From contig NZ_JBNCMC010000002.1 in the NCBI RefSeq assembly GCF_049844995.1, positions 310,001 through 374,000 of the forward strand: DNA of 64,000 bases, in the 5' to 3' direction. The notes below the pieces were generated by a model. It saw only the letters and a program-made list of their open reading frames with translations, did no database searches and was not told the origin of the DNA. Both the position numbers and the translations under genes were made by a program. The stretch comes from Luteimicrobium sp049844995 (lineage in GTDB: Bacteria; Actinomycetota; Actinomycetes; Actinomycetales; Cellulomonadaceae). This document shows, piece after piece, positions 16,258 to 24,140 of the stretch (position 1 is the stretch's first letter; each line of letters starts with the position of its first letter).

Positions 16258-16284
16258 TTGTTACTAGCACAGTCGTGCTAGTTT
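16258..16284 (+). promoter_or_regulatory. Promoter and operator of the TetR gene
   Basis: ACTAGCAC-AGTC-GTGCTAGT (16263-16282) is a perfect 8+4+8 palindrome, the usual size of a TetR-family site. It overlaps a likely -10 box, TAGTTT (16279-16284), and abuts TTGTTA (16258-16263) as a possible -35 box with a short 15-bp spacer. Six bases later the GTG start begins, so the mRNA is probably leaderless and self-repressed. Confidence 0.7.
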
Positions 16285-16290
16285 GAAGGG

Positions 16291-16908
16291 GTGAGCAACC
16301 GGATCGACGCGACGGCACGCCGTCAGGAGCTGGCCGAGGCGGTGTGGCGGATCATCGTGCGCGACGGCCTGTCCGCGGTGTCCGTGCGCGCCGTCGCCGC
16401 GGAGGCCGGCCTCGCCACCGGGTCAGTCCGGCACTTCTTCCCGTCGCAGGCCGAGCTCGTGAGCTTCGCGATGACCGCGCTGGCCGACACGGTCACCCAG
16501 CGGGTCCGGGCGGCCGCACGGACCCCGGACGCGAGCGACCGCGTGCTCGCGATGCTCGTCGAGCTGCTCCCCGTGACGGATCGGACGCTCGCGGAGTTCA
16601 CCGCGTATCTGGACTTCATGGAGCGCTCGCGGACCGACGCCTCGCTGCGGCCGGTCGCCCGGGAGAGCGTGCGCGCGGTCCGCGAGCTCGTCGTGACGGT
16701 CCTCGCCGACCTGCGCGCGCTCGGCCTGCTGCGCCCGGAGGTGGACGTCCCGGCCGAGAGCGTGCGTCTGCACGCATTCGTCGACGGGCTGACGCTCCAG
16801 CTCGTCGTCGCGCCCGAGCTCGTCTCGCGCGACGAGGCGCGCGGCGCGCTCGAGCGGTGGCTGCGGGAGCTGCAGGGCGTGGCCGCGACCGACGGAGGCC
16901 GGGCATGA
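16291..16908 (+). CDS. TetR-family transcriptional regulator
   Basis: The 205-residue protein has an N-terminal helix-turn-helix (residues about 8-55: AEAVWRIIVRDGLSAVSVRA, then GLATGSVRHFFPSQAELVSFA) and an all-helical ligand domain. The recognition part G-SVRHFF-S is classic TetR. A perfect palindrome covers its promoter. GTG 16291 has GAAGGG directly against it, too close for a ribosome site, which supports a leaderless start. It overlaps the next gene by ATGA, so it probably controls that membrane protein. Confidence 0.9.
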   Translation: MSNRIDATARRQELAEAVWRIIVRDGLSAVSVRAVAAEAGLATGSVRHFFPSQAELVSFAMTALADTVTQRVRAAARTPDASDRVLAMLVELLPVTDRTLAEFTAYLDFMERSRTDASLRPVARESVRAVRELVVTVLADLRALGLLRPEVDVPAESVRLHAFVDGLTLQLVVAPELVSRDEARGALERWLRELQGVAATDGGRA

Positions 16909-17462
16909 TCCTGGCCGGCATCGCCACCTCGGAGGTGGCGTTCTGGGTCGTGCTGGCCCTCGCGCTCGCCGCGCGGTACGTCCTGCGGCGAGACCGGCTG
17001 AGCACGGCGCTCCTGAGGACGCTGCCCGCGATCGACCTCGCGCTCCTCGTCTTCGTCGCCACCGATCTCGCCCGCCACGCCGACCCCACGTCCTCCCACG
17101 CCCTGGCGGCGTCGTACCTCGGCTTCACGGTCGCCTTCGGCGGCCCGCTGGTCCGGTGGGCGGACGCACGCTTCGCCCACCGCTTCGCGGGCGGCCCTCG
17201 TCCCGTCAAGCCGCCGAAGGGAAGCGCGACCTACGTGCGGGGCCTGTGGCTGGAGTGGTTCCGGGCGCTGGCCGCCGCCGGGATCTCGGTGGCGATCCTG
17301 ACCCTGCTCGCGCTCGGCATCCGGCACCAACCCGTCCCCGCCACGCTCGACGACGCTGCCGCCGACCCCCTCTGGGCGCACGTGGTGCTGCTCGGGATCG
17401 TCGTGGTGGTCTGGTTCCTCGCCGGTCCGGCGTTCGCGCGCCGCACCGACCGCACGTCCTGA
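16905..17462 (+). CDS. Hypothetical membrane protein co-transcribed with TetR
   Basis: I do not recognise this 185-residue protein. It has about five hydrophobic helices, among them AFWVVLALALAARYVL, AIDLALLVFVATDL, ALAAAGISVAILTLLALGI and VVLLGIVVVVWFLAGPAF, with a basic loop around residue 105 (GGPRPVKPPKG). It could be an efflux-like or integral membrane target of the TetR regulator, with which it shares an ATGA overlap and a GGAGG ribosome site. Confidence 0.75.
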   Translation: MILAGIATSEVAFWVVLALALAARYVLRRDRLSTALLRTLPAIDLALLVFVATDLARHADPTSSHALAASYLGFTVAFGGPLVRWADARFAHRFAGGPRPVKPPKGSATYVRGLWLEWFRALAAAGISVAILTLLALGIRHQPVPATLDDAAADPLWAHVVLLGIVVVVWFLAGPAFARRTDRTS

Positions 17463-17474
17463 GGCCGCTCGCCG

Positions 17475-18137
17475 TCAGTGGGCGTGCCCCGACGCGAGCT
17501 CCCGCAGGGCGTCGATCTCGGCGGGGACGTCGTCCGCCCCGTACACCGCGGACCCGGCGACGAACACGTTCGCCCCGGCGTCGGCCGCGCGCTCGATCGT
17601 CGCGCGCGAGACGCCGCCGTCCACCTGGACCCACACGTCGAGGTCGGCGGCGGAGATCGCGCGCCGCGCCCGCCGGATCTTGGGCAGCGTGCCTTCGATG
17701 AACGACTGGCCCCCGAAACCGGGCTCGACCGTCATGACGAGCAGCATGTCGATCTCCCCCAGGAGGTCGAGGAACGGCTCGACCGGCGTCGCGGGGCGCA
17801 GCGCCAGACCCGCCCGGGAACCGAGGCGCCGCAGCTCGCGCGCGAGCCGGACCGGCGCCGTCGCCGCCTCGGCGTGGAACGTGACCGACCCGGCGCCGGC
17901 CTCCGCGAACCCCGGGGCCCACCGGTCGGGGTCCTCGATCATGAGGTGCACGTCGACGGGCACCGGGCTCACCTGGACGAGGCGCTCCACGACCGGGAGG
18001 CCGATCGTGAGGTTGGGCACGAAGTGGTTGTCCATGACGTCGACGTGCGCCCAGTCGGCGGCGGCGATCGCGCCGAGGTCACGCTCGAGGTTCGCGAAGT
18101 CGGCGGACAGGATGCTCGGGGCGATGAGGGCTGCCAT
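17475..18137 (-). CDS. rpe: Ribulose-phosphate 3-epimerase
   Basis: The 220-residue TIM-barrel enzyme interconverts ribulose 5-phosphate and xylulose 5-phosphate in the pentose phosphate pathway. APSILSADF, HVDVMDNHFVPNLTIG (metal and catalytic Asp), HLMIEDP, TVEPGFGGQSF and VDGGVSR are all present. ATG 18137 lies 7 nt after TAGGCT (minus strand of 18145-18150), so the mRNA is probably leaderless. It converges with the TetR operon, 12 bp apart. Confidence 0.96.
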   Translation of the reverse strand: MAALIAPSILSADFANLERDLGAIAAADWAHVDVMDNHFVPNLTIGLPVVERLVQVSPVPVDVHLMIEDPDRWAPGFAEAGAGSVTFHAEAATAPVRLARELRRLGSRAGLALRPATPVEPFLDLLGEIDMLLVMTVEPGFGGQSFIEGTLPKIRRARRAISAADLDVWVQVDGGVSRATIERAADAGANVFVAGSAVYGADDVPAEIDALRELASGHAH

Positions 18138-18210
18138 GTCGCCCAGCCTAGGCGGGCGCCGCCACGAGCGGCGCGCCCTCGGCCCGGCGCACGATGGCAT
18201 GATCGGGGCC

Positions 18211-19062
18211 GTGAAGATCCTCTCGATCCAGTCGGCTGTCGCATACGGCCACGTCGGCAACTCCGCGGCCGTGTTCCCGCTCCAGCGCATCGGTGTCGAG
18301 GTGCTGCCCGTGTACACGGTGAACTTCTCGAACCACACCGGCTACGGCCAGTGGCGCGGCCCGCTCATCAGCCCCGACGACGTGCGCGAGGTGCTCCTCG
18401 GCATCGAGGAGCGCGGGGTGCTCCCCCAGGTCGACGTCGTCCTGTCGGGCTACCAGGGCGGCGAGGGCATCGCCGACGTGATCCTCGACGCGGTCGAGCG
18501 CGTCAAGGCTGCCAACCCCGCGGCGATCTACTCCTGCGACCCCGTGATGGGGAACGCGAAGTCGGGGTGCTTCGTCGCGCCCGCGATCCCCGTGCTGCTG
18601 CGCGACCGGGTGGTCCCGGCGGCCGACGTCATCACGCCCAACCAGTTCGAGCTGGGCTTTCTCACCGGGACCGAGCCCGACACTCTCGAGTCCACGCTCG
18701 CCTCCGTCGAGCTGGTCCGCGCGACCGGGCCGCGGACGGTGCTGGTCACCAGCGTGGAGCGCCCCGACCGAGAGGACGGCACGATCGAGATGCTCGCCGT
18801 CGACGACAGCGGCGCGTGGCTGGTCACGACCCCGTACATCCCGATGAAGGCGAACGGCTCGGGCGACGTGACCGCCGCCCTCTTCACCGCGCACTACCGC
18901 CGCACCGGCGACCTCGCCGACGCGCTCTCGCGCACCACCTCGAGCGTCTTCGACGTGCTCACGCGCACCCACGAGTCGGGCGAGCGCGAGCTGCAGCTCG
19001 TCGAGTCGCAGGACGCGTACGCCCACCCGCGGATGCAGTTCACCCCGCGTCGCGTCGCCTGA
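18211..19062 (+). CDS. pdxY: Pyridoxal kinase
   Basis: The 283-residue PfkB-like kinase phosphorylates pyridoxal to salvage vitamin B6. The start KILSIQSAVAYGHVGNSAAV matches PdxY, and DPVMGN, ADVITPNQFEL and MKANGSGDVTAALF (anion hole and catalytic Asp) complete the family pattern. GTG 18211 has ATCGGGG in front and gives the usual N-terminus; ATG 18199, four codons earlier, is also possible. It is a single plus-strand gene between rpe and rsmB. Confidence 0.93.
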   Translation: MKILSIQSAVAYGHVGNSAAVFPLQRIGVEVLPVYTVNFSNHTGYGQWRGPLISPDDVREVLLGIEERGVLPQVDVVLSGYQGGEGIADVILDAVERVKAANPAAIYSCDPVMGNAKSGCFVAPAIPVLLRDRVVPAADVITPNQFELGFLTGTEPDTLESTLASVELVRATGPRTVLVTSVERPDREDGTIEMLAVDDSGAWLVTTPYIPMKANGSGDVTAALFTAHYRRTGDLADALSRTTSSVFDVLTRTHESGERELQLVESQDAYAHPRMQFTPRRVA

Positions 19063-19094
19063 GAGCCTCGCCGCGAGCACGGGTTCCGTGGCTG

Positions 19095-19172
19095 GGCCGG
19101 GCGGTTCGGGGGTGTGGCGCGCGGTCGTCCCACCTCCGCAGACGGTCGCGTCCCCGAAGGCCCTGTTCGCCC
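19095..19172. repeat. Intergenic repeat, copy A
   Basis: The core at 19095-19120 matches copy B at 28400-28425 in 23 of 26 positions (GG-CGGGCGGTTCG-GGG-GTGGCGC, all three differences being transitions). GCAGAC, TCCCCG and GTTCGCCC follow in the same order in both. Each copy lies 3' of a plus-strand gene, between convergent genes. The rest of 19063-19235 holds no gene. Confidence 0.5.
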
Positions 19173-19235
19173 ACGGTGACGCTGCGTTCGCCGAACCCAC
19201 CTGCGGACCGGACCACGAGATGCCCGACGGGAACC

Positions 19236-20759
19236 TCAGCGCCGACGCAGCAGCGTGAGGTGCATCGCGTCGGTGCCGTGGACGTGCGGCCACAGCTGGA
19301 CGTCGAGGCGCTCGGAGAGCGGGATCGCGTCGCCCGCGACCCGCCGGACCGCCTCCGCCGCGTCGACGCGCTCGACGTCGTCCCGGCGGCGCAGGACGTC
19401 GTCGACGACGACGCGCGTCTCCGCGAGGTGCGGCGAGCACGTCACGTAGGCGACCAGGCCGCCGGGCCGGACGGCGTCGAGCGCGGACGCGAGCAGCTCC
19501 CGCTGGAGCCCGGTGAGGTCCTGCAGGTCCGACGGCGTGCGGCGCCAACGGGACTCCGGCCGGCGGCGCAGCGCGCCGAGCCCGGTGCAGGGCGCGTCGA
19601 GCAGCACCCGGTCGTAGGCGGCGGGCTCGTTCGCCCCGAGCTCGCGACCGTCGCCGGTGCGGACCTCGACGACGTCGCGGACCGCGCGCACCGACCGTTC
19701 CACGAGCCGGCTCCGGTGCGGGGCGACCTCGTTGGCGACGAGCGTCGCCCCTCGCTCGAGCGCGAGCGCGCCGAGCAGCGCGGCCTTGCCGCCGGGGCCG
19801 GCGCACAGGTCGAGCCACCGCTCGCCCACGTCGGGGGCCGGCGAGCCGAGGTCGGCAGCCGCGAGGGCCAGCGTGACGAGCTGGCTGCCCTCGTCCTGCA
19901 CCCCGACGCGCCCCTCGCCCACGCCCGGCACGCCCGCCGGGTCGCTGCCCGGCAGGACGACCGCCGTCGGCGCCCAGCGCCCCCGCGGTCCGCGCGTGTC
20001 GGCCGCGATCTCGTCCGGGTCCGCGAGGCCGGGGCGCGCCACGAGCGTGACCCGCGGCGCGGTGTTGTCGGCCTCGAGCAGCGCGGGCAGGTCGTCCGCG
20101 GTCAGCCCGTTCCCGACGAGCGACTCGCGCAGGGCGCGCACGATCCACGCCGGGTGGCTCTGCGTCGCGGCCAGCGCGGCGGTCTCGTCGGGGGCGCTGG
20201 CGCGCAGCTCCTCGAGCCACGTGTCGAGGTCGCGCTCGCCGACGCGGCGCAGCACCGCGTTGACGAACTGGCCGGCGCCGCTGCCGATCCTGTCGCGGAC
20301 CAGGCCGACGGTCTCGGAGACGGCCGCGTGCGGCGGCACGCGCATGCCGAGGAGCTGGTGCGCCCCGAGCCGGAGCGCGTCGAGCACGGGCGGGTCGGTC
20401 TCCGTCAGCGGGCGCGAGGAGCACCGCGACAGGACGGCGTCGTACCGGCCGCGCAGGCGCAGCGTGCCGTAGGCGAGCTCCGTCGCGAACGCCGCGTCGC
20501 GCCCTTCGATCCCGCGCTCGCGCAGCAGCGGCGGCAGGACCAGGTTCGCGTAGGCGTCGGAGGCGTCCACGTCGCGGAGCACGTCGAACGCCGCCGTCCG
20601 GGCGGGGTCGGCGGCCCGCCGCCGCTGCGAGGGCGCCTGGGAGGTTCGCGCCCGGTCGCCGCGCAGGCGCGCTCCCCCACGCTCACGTCCGCGGGCGTCG
20701 CGTCCCTCGTACCTGCCGCGCTCGCCCCGACCGTCCCCGCGCCCGCCGTCGCCGCTCAC
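19236..20759 (-). CDS. rsmB: 16S rRNA m5C967 methyltransferase
   Basis: The 507-residue RsmB/Sun-type protein methylates 16S rRNA. After about 60 Arg/Gly-rich residues comes a NusB-like RNA-binding domain (AAFDVLRDVDASDAYANLVL), then the SAM domain with LDLCAGPGGKAALLGALA, LLDAPCTGLGALRR and the catalytic cysteine motif VTCSPHLAE. GTG 20759 overlaps the fmt stop codon as GTGA, so both are made from one mRNA. Confidence 0.94.
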   Translation of the reverse strand: MSGDGGRGDGRGERGRYEGRDARGRERGGARLRGDRARTSQAPSQRRRAADPARTAAFDVLRDVDASDAYANLVLPPLLRERGIEGRDAAFATELAYGTLRLRGRYDAVLSRCSSRPLTETDPPVLDALRLGAHQLLGMRVPPHAAVSETVGLVRDRIGSGAGQFVNAVLRRVGERDLDTWLEELRASAPDETAALAATQSHPAWIVRALRESLVGNGLTADDLPALLEADNTAPRVTLVARPGLADPDEIAADTRGPRGRWAPTAVVLPGSDPAGVPGVGEGRVGVQDEGSQLVTLALAAADLGSPAPDVGERWLDLCAGPGGKAALLGALALERGATLVANEVAPHRSRLVERSVRAVRDVVEVRTGDGRELGANEPAAYDRVLLDAPCTGLGALRRRPESRWRRTPSDLQDLTGLQRELLASALDAVRPGGLVAYVTCSPHLAETRVVVDDVLRRRDDVERVDAAEAVRRVAGDAIPLSERLDVQLWPHVHGTDAMHLTLLRRR

Positions 20760-21697
20760 GCCGCGGCCTCCGCCCCGAGGACGGCACCGTCGCCGAGGCG
20801 CGCGCCGCGCGCCCAGTCGGGGGCCGCCATGTGCTTCTTGCCGACGGGGGCGACGTCGCCCAGCTCGACGGCGTGCGTCGCGGTCCCGACGAGGACCTCC
20901 CGCTTGCCGGGGCGCACCTCGCCCGGAGCCAGGTCCGTGACGTCGGGGCGTGGCCGCACGGGGCCGAGCCCCAGCCGTGCGCCGTCGGGGGCGGTCGTCC
21001 ACGCCCCGGGAGCCGGCGTGCAGCCCCGCACGAGCCGGTCGATCGCGAGGGCGGGCCTGGTCCAGACGACGCGGGCGTCGTCGGGCGTGATCTTGGGCGC
21101 GACGCTCACGCCGTCGGCGGGCTGGGCGACCGGGGACGCCGTGCCGTCCTCGATCGCGTCGAGGGTGCCGAGCAGCAGCGGGGTGCACGCCGTCGACAGG
21201 CGGCCGAGCAGGTCGCCCGACGTGTCGCGCGCCCGCACGGTCTCGGTCATCGTGCCGAAGACCGGCCCCTCGTCGAGGCTGGGCGTGAGGCGGAAGGTCG
21301 AGGCGCCCGTCACCTCGTCGCCGGCCATGACGGCGCGCTGCACCGGGGCGGCTCCGCGCCAGGCGGGCAGCAGGGAGAAGTGGACGTTGACCCAGCCGTG
21401 CGGCACGGCGTCGAGGACCGGCTTCGGCAGGATCTCGCCGTACGCGACGACGACGGCCGCGTCCACGTGCAGGTCGGTGAGCACGTCGAGGAAGCCTTCG
21501 CTGCGGGGCCGGGCCGTGATCACCGGCAGCCCCGCCTGCTCGGCCCGCACGCGCACGGGGCTCGGGGTCAGGGCGCGGCCACGCCCCACCCGCCCGTCGG
21601 GCCGGGTGAGCACCGCGACGACCTCGTGACGGGAGCCGAGGAGCGCCTCGAGCGACGGGACGGCGACGTCCGGGGTCCCGGCGAAGAGGAGGCGCAT
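20756..21697 (-). CDS. fmt: Methionyl-tRNA formyltransferase
   Basis: The 313-residue enzyme formylates the initiator tRNA. RLLFAGTPDVAVPSLEALL, the folate site HFSLLPAWRGAAPVQRAV and the domain end PKITPDDARVVW are diagnostic. ATG 21697 lies 7 nt after TAGGAT (minus strand of 21705-21710), and that box contains the TAG stop codon of the BenE gene upstream. It may thus have its own leaderless promoter even though the gap to the upstream gene is only 10 bp. Confidence 0.95.
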   Translation of the reverse strand: MRLLFAGTPDVAVPSLEALLGSRHEVVAVLTRPDGRVGRGRALTPSPVRVRAEQAGLPVITARPRSEGFLDVLTDLHVDAAVVVAYGEILPKPVLDAVPHGWVNVHFSLLPAWRGAAPVQRAVMAGDEVTGASTFRLTPSLDEGPVFGTMTETVRARDTSGDLLGRLSTACTPLLLGTLDAIEDGTASPVAQPADGVSVAPKITPDDARVVWTRPALAIDRLVRGCTPAPGAWTTAPDGARLGLGPVRPRPDVTDLAPGEVRPGKREVLVGTATHAVELGDVAPVGKKHMAAPDWARGARLGDGAVLGAEAAA

Positions 21698-21707
21698 GGC
21701 CCCGATC

Positions 21708-22928
21708 CTACTGGTGGGGCGCCTGGGCGGCGGCCTCGCCCTCGTCGGCGCGCGGGGTGCGGCGGCGCAGGACGGCGCCCACGACGAGGCCCGCGAGGAG
21801 CGCCCAGAAGGCGGCGCCGACCCCTCCCAGGGCGACGCCCGACGCGGCGACGACGAACGTCACCACCGCGGGTTCGCGTGCCGCGGTCGCGCCGAACGCG
21901 CCGTGGAGCGCTCCCCCGAGGCTCGCCAGCAGGGCGAGCCCCGCCGCCGCCTCGACCACGCCCGGCGGCGCCTGCGCGACGAGCGACGCGAGCCACGTCG
22001 AGGCGAGCGCGAGCGCGACGTAGCACCATCCCGCGACGTGCGTCGCGAGCCACCGGCGGCGCGGGTCCCGGGCGGCGTCGGGAGACGCGGCGAGCGCGGC
22101 GGTGATGGCGGCGAGGTTGACGGCATGGCCGCCCGCGGGCGCCGCGAGCACGGTGCCGAGCCCGGTCACGGTCATCGCCGACCGCCAGGGCACCTGGTAG
22201 CCGAACGTGCCGAGCACCGCGACGCCCGGCACGTTCTGGGACGCCATCGTGACGAGGAACAGGGGCACCGCGATCCCGACCACGGCCTGCCACCCGAGGT
22301 GCGGCGTCGTCCAGGCGAGATGCCCGACCGACGCGGCCGGGAGGCCGCCGTGCCGGACCTCGTCCACGACGACGAGGGCCAGCGTCAGCCCGAGGGCCGC
22401 GGGCGTCGCCCAGCGAGGCGCGAGGCGCAGGAGCACGAGCCACACGACGACGACGGGGACGACGAACGCCGGCTCGGACGCGAGCGCGCGCACCGGCGCG
22501 AGGCACAGGGTGAGCAGGACGCCGGCGAGCATGGCCTGCGCGACCGGCACCGGGATCCGTCCGACGAGCGCCCCGAGCCGGGGCCACGCCGCGGTCGCCA
22601 GGACGAGCACGCCGACCAGGAGGAAGGCCCCGACCGCCGCCGGCCAGCCGCCGGCCACGGCCCCGGTGCTGACGAGCAGCGCGGCGCCGGGCGTCGACCA
22701 CGCCAGCGTGATCGGGATGCGGTGCCGCCAGGACAGCACGACCATCCCGATCCCCTGGGCGAGGCAGAGCGCGGCGAGCCCGGACCCGGCCTGGGCCGGC
22801 GTGGCGCCGACGGCGCGGAGCCCGGCCAGGACGACCGCGAACGAGCTGGAGAACCCGACGAGCGCCGTGACGACGCCGGCGAGGACGGGGCGGCTGCGGT
22901 CGTCACGGGACGGACGAGAGCGTTCCAT
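21708..22928 (-). CDS. benE: BenE-family benzoate/proton symporter-like transporter
   Basis: The 406-residue protein has about 11-12 membrane helices and the BenE start RPVLAGVVTALVGFSSSFAV. Conserved parts include ATPAQAGSGLAALCLAQGIG, LAWSTPGAALL, VTMASQNVPGVAVLGTFGY and PAGGHAVNLAAITAAL. The family imports benzoate and related aromatic acids, but no aromatic degradation gene is nearby, so the substrate is open. ATG 22928 lies 7 nt after TATCGT. A palindrome covering the start and the promoter points to control by the divergent XRE-cupin gene. Confidence 0.88.
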   Translation of the reverse strand: MERSRPSRDDRSRPVLAGVVTALVGFSSSFAVVLAGLRAVGATPAQAGSGLAALCLAQGIGMVVLSWRHRIPITLAWSTPGAALLVSTGAVAGGWPAAVGAFLLVGVLVLATAAWPRLGALVGRIPVPVAQAMLAGVLLTLCLAPVRALASEPAFVVPVVVVWLVLLRLAPRWATPAALGLTLALVVVDEVRHGGLPAASVGHLAWTTPHLGWQAVVGIAVPLFLVTMASQNVPGVAVLGTFGYQVPWRSAMTVTGLGTVLAAPAGGHAVNLAAITAALAASPDAARDPRRRWLATHVAGWCYVALALASTWLASLVAQAPPGVVEAAAGLALLASLGGALHGAFGATAAREPAVVTFVVAASGVALGGVGAAFWALLAGLVVGAVLRRRTPRADEGEAAAQAPHQ

Positions 22929-22945
22929 ATACGGAACGATAGTCT
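22921..22945. promoter_or_regulatory. Overlapping divergent leaderless promoters with palindromic operator
   Basis: CGTTCCATATACGGAACG (22921-22938) is a near-perfect palindrome. The minus-strand -10 box TATCGT (22941-22936) sits 7 nt before the benE ATG. The plus-strand -10 box TAGTCT (22940-22945) sits 6 nt before the regulator's GTG. The two boxes share the TA at 22940-22941, so only one polymerase can bind at a time. Confidence 0.7.
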
Positions 22946-22951
22946 GGCCAG

Positions 22952-23515
22952 GTGACCGACGAACAGCCCCCCGCCCGCAGCGATGACGTCGCGCTCCGGG
23001 TCGGACGGCGGATCCGGCGCCTGCGCGAGGCGCGCGGACTCTCCCTGTCGGGGCTCGCTGCCCGGGCCGGCGTCGGCAAGGGCCTGCTCTCGGAGCTCGA
23101 GTCCGGGCGACGCAACCCCACGCTCGCAAGCCTCTACGCCGTCGCACAGCCCCTCGGCGTGCCGCTCGCTGGCCTCCTGGGCGACGAGCCCGGCAGCATG
23201 GTCGACGGCGACGGCGCGCGCACCCGGCTCCTGGACGTGCGCGCCGAGGACGACGGCACGACGGTCGAGGTCTACACGCTCGAGCACGACCCCGGCGTGG
23301 CCCGCAGCTCGCCGGCGCACGCGCCCGGCGTCGTCGAGCACCTCGTGACCACGCGGGGCAGCTTCCGGGTCGTGCGCCACGGCCCGGCCGGCGACGAGGT
23401 CCACGACGCCCCGCAGGGCCGGCACGTCAGCTGGACGAGCGACGTGCCGCACGACTACGCAGCGGGCCCCGACGGCGCGACCGCGGTCCTCGTGATCACG
23501 ACGCCGCGAGGCTGA
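22952..23515 (+). CDS. XRE-family regulator with cupin domain
   Basis: The 187-residue protein has an XRE helix-turn-helix at about residues 17-72 (RIRRLREARGLSLSGLAARA, GVGKGLLSELESGRRNPTLA) and a C-terminal cupin sensor (VEVYTLEHDPGVARSSPAHA, VSWTSDVPHDYAAG). Such proteins often control a neighbouring transporter or catabolic gene. Here the divergent BenE gene shares its promoter region and a palindrome. GTG 22952 is probably leaderless. Its 3' end overlaps the convergent HAD gene by 20 bp. Confidence 0.9.
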   Translation: MTDEQPPARSDDVALRVGRRIRRLREARGLSLSGLAARAGVGKGLLSELESGRRNPTLASLYAVAQPLGVPLAGLLGDEPGSMVDGDGARTRLLDVRAEDDGTTVEVYTLEHDPGVARSSPAHAPGVVEHLVTTRGSFRVVRHGPAGDEVHDAPQGRHVSWTSDVPHDYAAGPDGATAVLVITTPRG

Positions 23516-24140
23516 CCCCGAGCGCGCGGAGGTCGCGCCGCAGCTGCTCCGCGCCGGTGAAGCGCACTGCCAGGAAGCCGAGGCGCGCGGCGGACCCGAC
23601 GTTCGCGGGGGCGTCGTCGACGAACACCGTGCGCGCCGGGACGAGCCCGAACCGGTCGGCCGCCCGCTCGAAGATCGCCGGGTCCGGCTTGACGAGCCCC
23701 TCCCGGCCCGAGACGAGCACGTCCTCGAGCAGCCCGATGGCCGGCGCGGCGGCCGGCCCGTGCGGGTACGTCTCCGCGGACCAGTTCGTCAGCCCGTACA
23801 GCCGCAGGCCCAGCGCGCGCAGGTCGCGGACCACGTCCTCGCTCCCCGGGACGGGGCCGGCGAGGGTCGCGGCGAACCGCCTCACGTACGCGTCGACGAG
23901 CGGGGCGTGGTGGGGGTGCGAGGCCGCGACCTCCGCCCGGACGTCCGCCCAGGCCAGCCCCGCGTCCGCCCGACGGTTGAGGTCGGGGAAGTCGACGTCG
24001 GCGAAGAACCGCTCGACGTCGTCGCGCGACGCGACCCCCCGGAACGCGCCGTGCGGGTCCCACTGCACGAGCACGTTCCCCAGGTCGAACAGGACGGCCT
24101 CCACGGGCTCGCGGCCGTCGGTGGCGGGTTCGGGCGTCAC
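23496..24140 (-). CDS. HAD-superfamily phosphatase, YihX-like
   Basis: The 214-residue hydrolase has the nucleophile motif VLFDLGNVLVQWDPHGAF (Asp19), motif II LTNWS, the lysine in REGLVKPDPAIF and the acidic motif FVDDAPANV. DLGNV, where other HAD enzymes have DxDxT, is usual in YihX-like sugar-phosphate phosphatases. GTG 24140 overlaps the priA stop codon as GTGA. The link with priA is positional only. Confidence 0.88.
   Translation of the reverse strand: MTPEPATDGREPVEAVLFDLGNVLVQWDPHGAFRGVASRDDVERFFADVDFPDLNRRADAGLAWADVRAEVAASHPHHAPLVDAYVRRFAATLAGPVPGSEDVVRDLRALGLRLYGLTNWSAETYPHGPAAAPAIGLLEDVLVSGREGLVKPDPAIFERAADRFGLVPARTVFVDDAPANVGSAARLGFLAVRFTGAEQLRRDLRALGVSLAAS

Noticed and set aside
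17478..21629. A 1383-codon plus-strand open frame across rpe, pdxY, rsmB and fmt.
   Set aside because: It crosses several well-identified genes on both strands and has no recognisable motif.
24137..24140. HAD gene as part of the priA reading frame.
   Set aside because: The GTGA overlap and intact HAD motifs show two separate genes.
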